Part shown: one piece after another, positions 63,994-64,000 of the stretch
How positions within the stretch are numbered: position 1 is the first letter of the stretch
Layout of the letters: each line of letters opens with the position of its first letter
Assembly (NCBI GenBank): GCA_016125165.1
Contig: WGMH01000001.1
Location: 682,001 to 746,000, forward strand
DNA length: 64,000 nucleotides
Origin: Alphaproteobacteria bacterium
GTDB lineage: Bacteria; Pseudomonadota; Alphaproteobacteria; Micropepsales; Micropepsaceae
Reading direction: 5' to 3'
The notes under the pieces: model-generated
What the model was told of the DNA's origin: nothing
Databases searched by the model: none
Seen by the model: the letters and a program-made list of their open reading frames with translations, nothing else
Program-made: the position numbers and the translations under genes

Positions 63994-64000
63994 TCCAGTC
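63968..64000 (-). CDS. Possible C-terminal end of a leftward gene (cut by window)
   Basis: On the minus strand the last codons read DWITSRTKDH then TAG at 63970-63968. The frame is open to the window edge. The product cannot be identified from ten residues. Its end overlaps the tail of the truncated P-loop frame. Confidence 0.3.
   Translation of the reverse strand, partial: DWITSRTKDH

Overview
The window is a gene-dense, GC-rich piece of an alphaproteobacterial chromosome. Gene orders typical of that class recur: rph/rdgB/hemW divergent from hrcA-grpE; rsmI-yraN-gshB; rplU-rpmA then obgE-proB-proA-nadD-rsfS-rlmH; tim44-mltA-smr next to secB; dnaQ-coaE-aroE-maf-ppsR divergent from hemE-hemH-hemJ, then rho. 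FliX and the one-cysteine DksA also fit alphaproteobacteria. The genus cannot be fixed from the sequence alone; a Rhizomicrobium/Micropepsis-like or caulobacter-related lineage is only a guess. No rRNA, tRNA, phage, IS element or CRISPR array was found. No gene-free stretch exceeds 300 bases.

Layout. 1-16.8 kb is housekeeping: an OlsB-like acyltransferase (cut by the window edge), glutathione synthase, the rsmI/LpoA-like cell-wall locus, nucleotide and RNA quality control (hemW, rdgB, rph), the heat-shock genes hrcA-grpE, dapB, an AraC-Ogt repair protein, nth, and a sugar/nucleoside kinase. 16.9-21 kb has an isolated fliX and a four-gene set for copper handling (DUF2946, TonB receptor, copper uptake-associated lipoprotein, YcnI). 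21-27.4 kb is one long leftward run from ribosomal proteins L21/L27 through obgE, proline synthesis, nadD, rsfS and rlmH. 27.6-40 kb is mixed metabolism: hydrolase, GNAT, phosphatase, AlkB, MOSC protein, and putrescine-type catabolic genes (aminotransferase, glutamine synthetase-like, GATase), plus an EAL protein and LolA. 40-44 kb holds a TetR regulator, gpsA and small genes. 44.1-46.1 kb is an arsenic operon arsR-arsI-arsC-aqpS that uses an aquaporin as the exit route. 46.3-55.7 kb covers an M13 peptidase, wall turnover, protein export, and the leftward dnaQ-to-ppsR operon. 55.9-60.3 kb is hemE-hemH-hemJ and rho. 61.3-63.8 kb is a membrane protein with 31 exact-length 33-bp tandem repeats.

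Most notable points. (1) An unannotated, leftward small RNA of about 150 nt at 30776-30926, with a promoter, three hairpins whose loops are all C-rich, and an intrinsic terminator that overlaps the end of alkB. (2) The 31-copy repeat gene. (3) The copper locus. (4) The ppsR-hemE gap, which is where oriC lies in Caulobacter, although no good DnaA boxes are visible here. (5) A broken P-loop kinase gene at the right edge. All coordinates and motifs were read by eye; no search was run.
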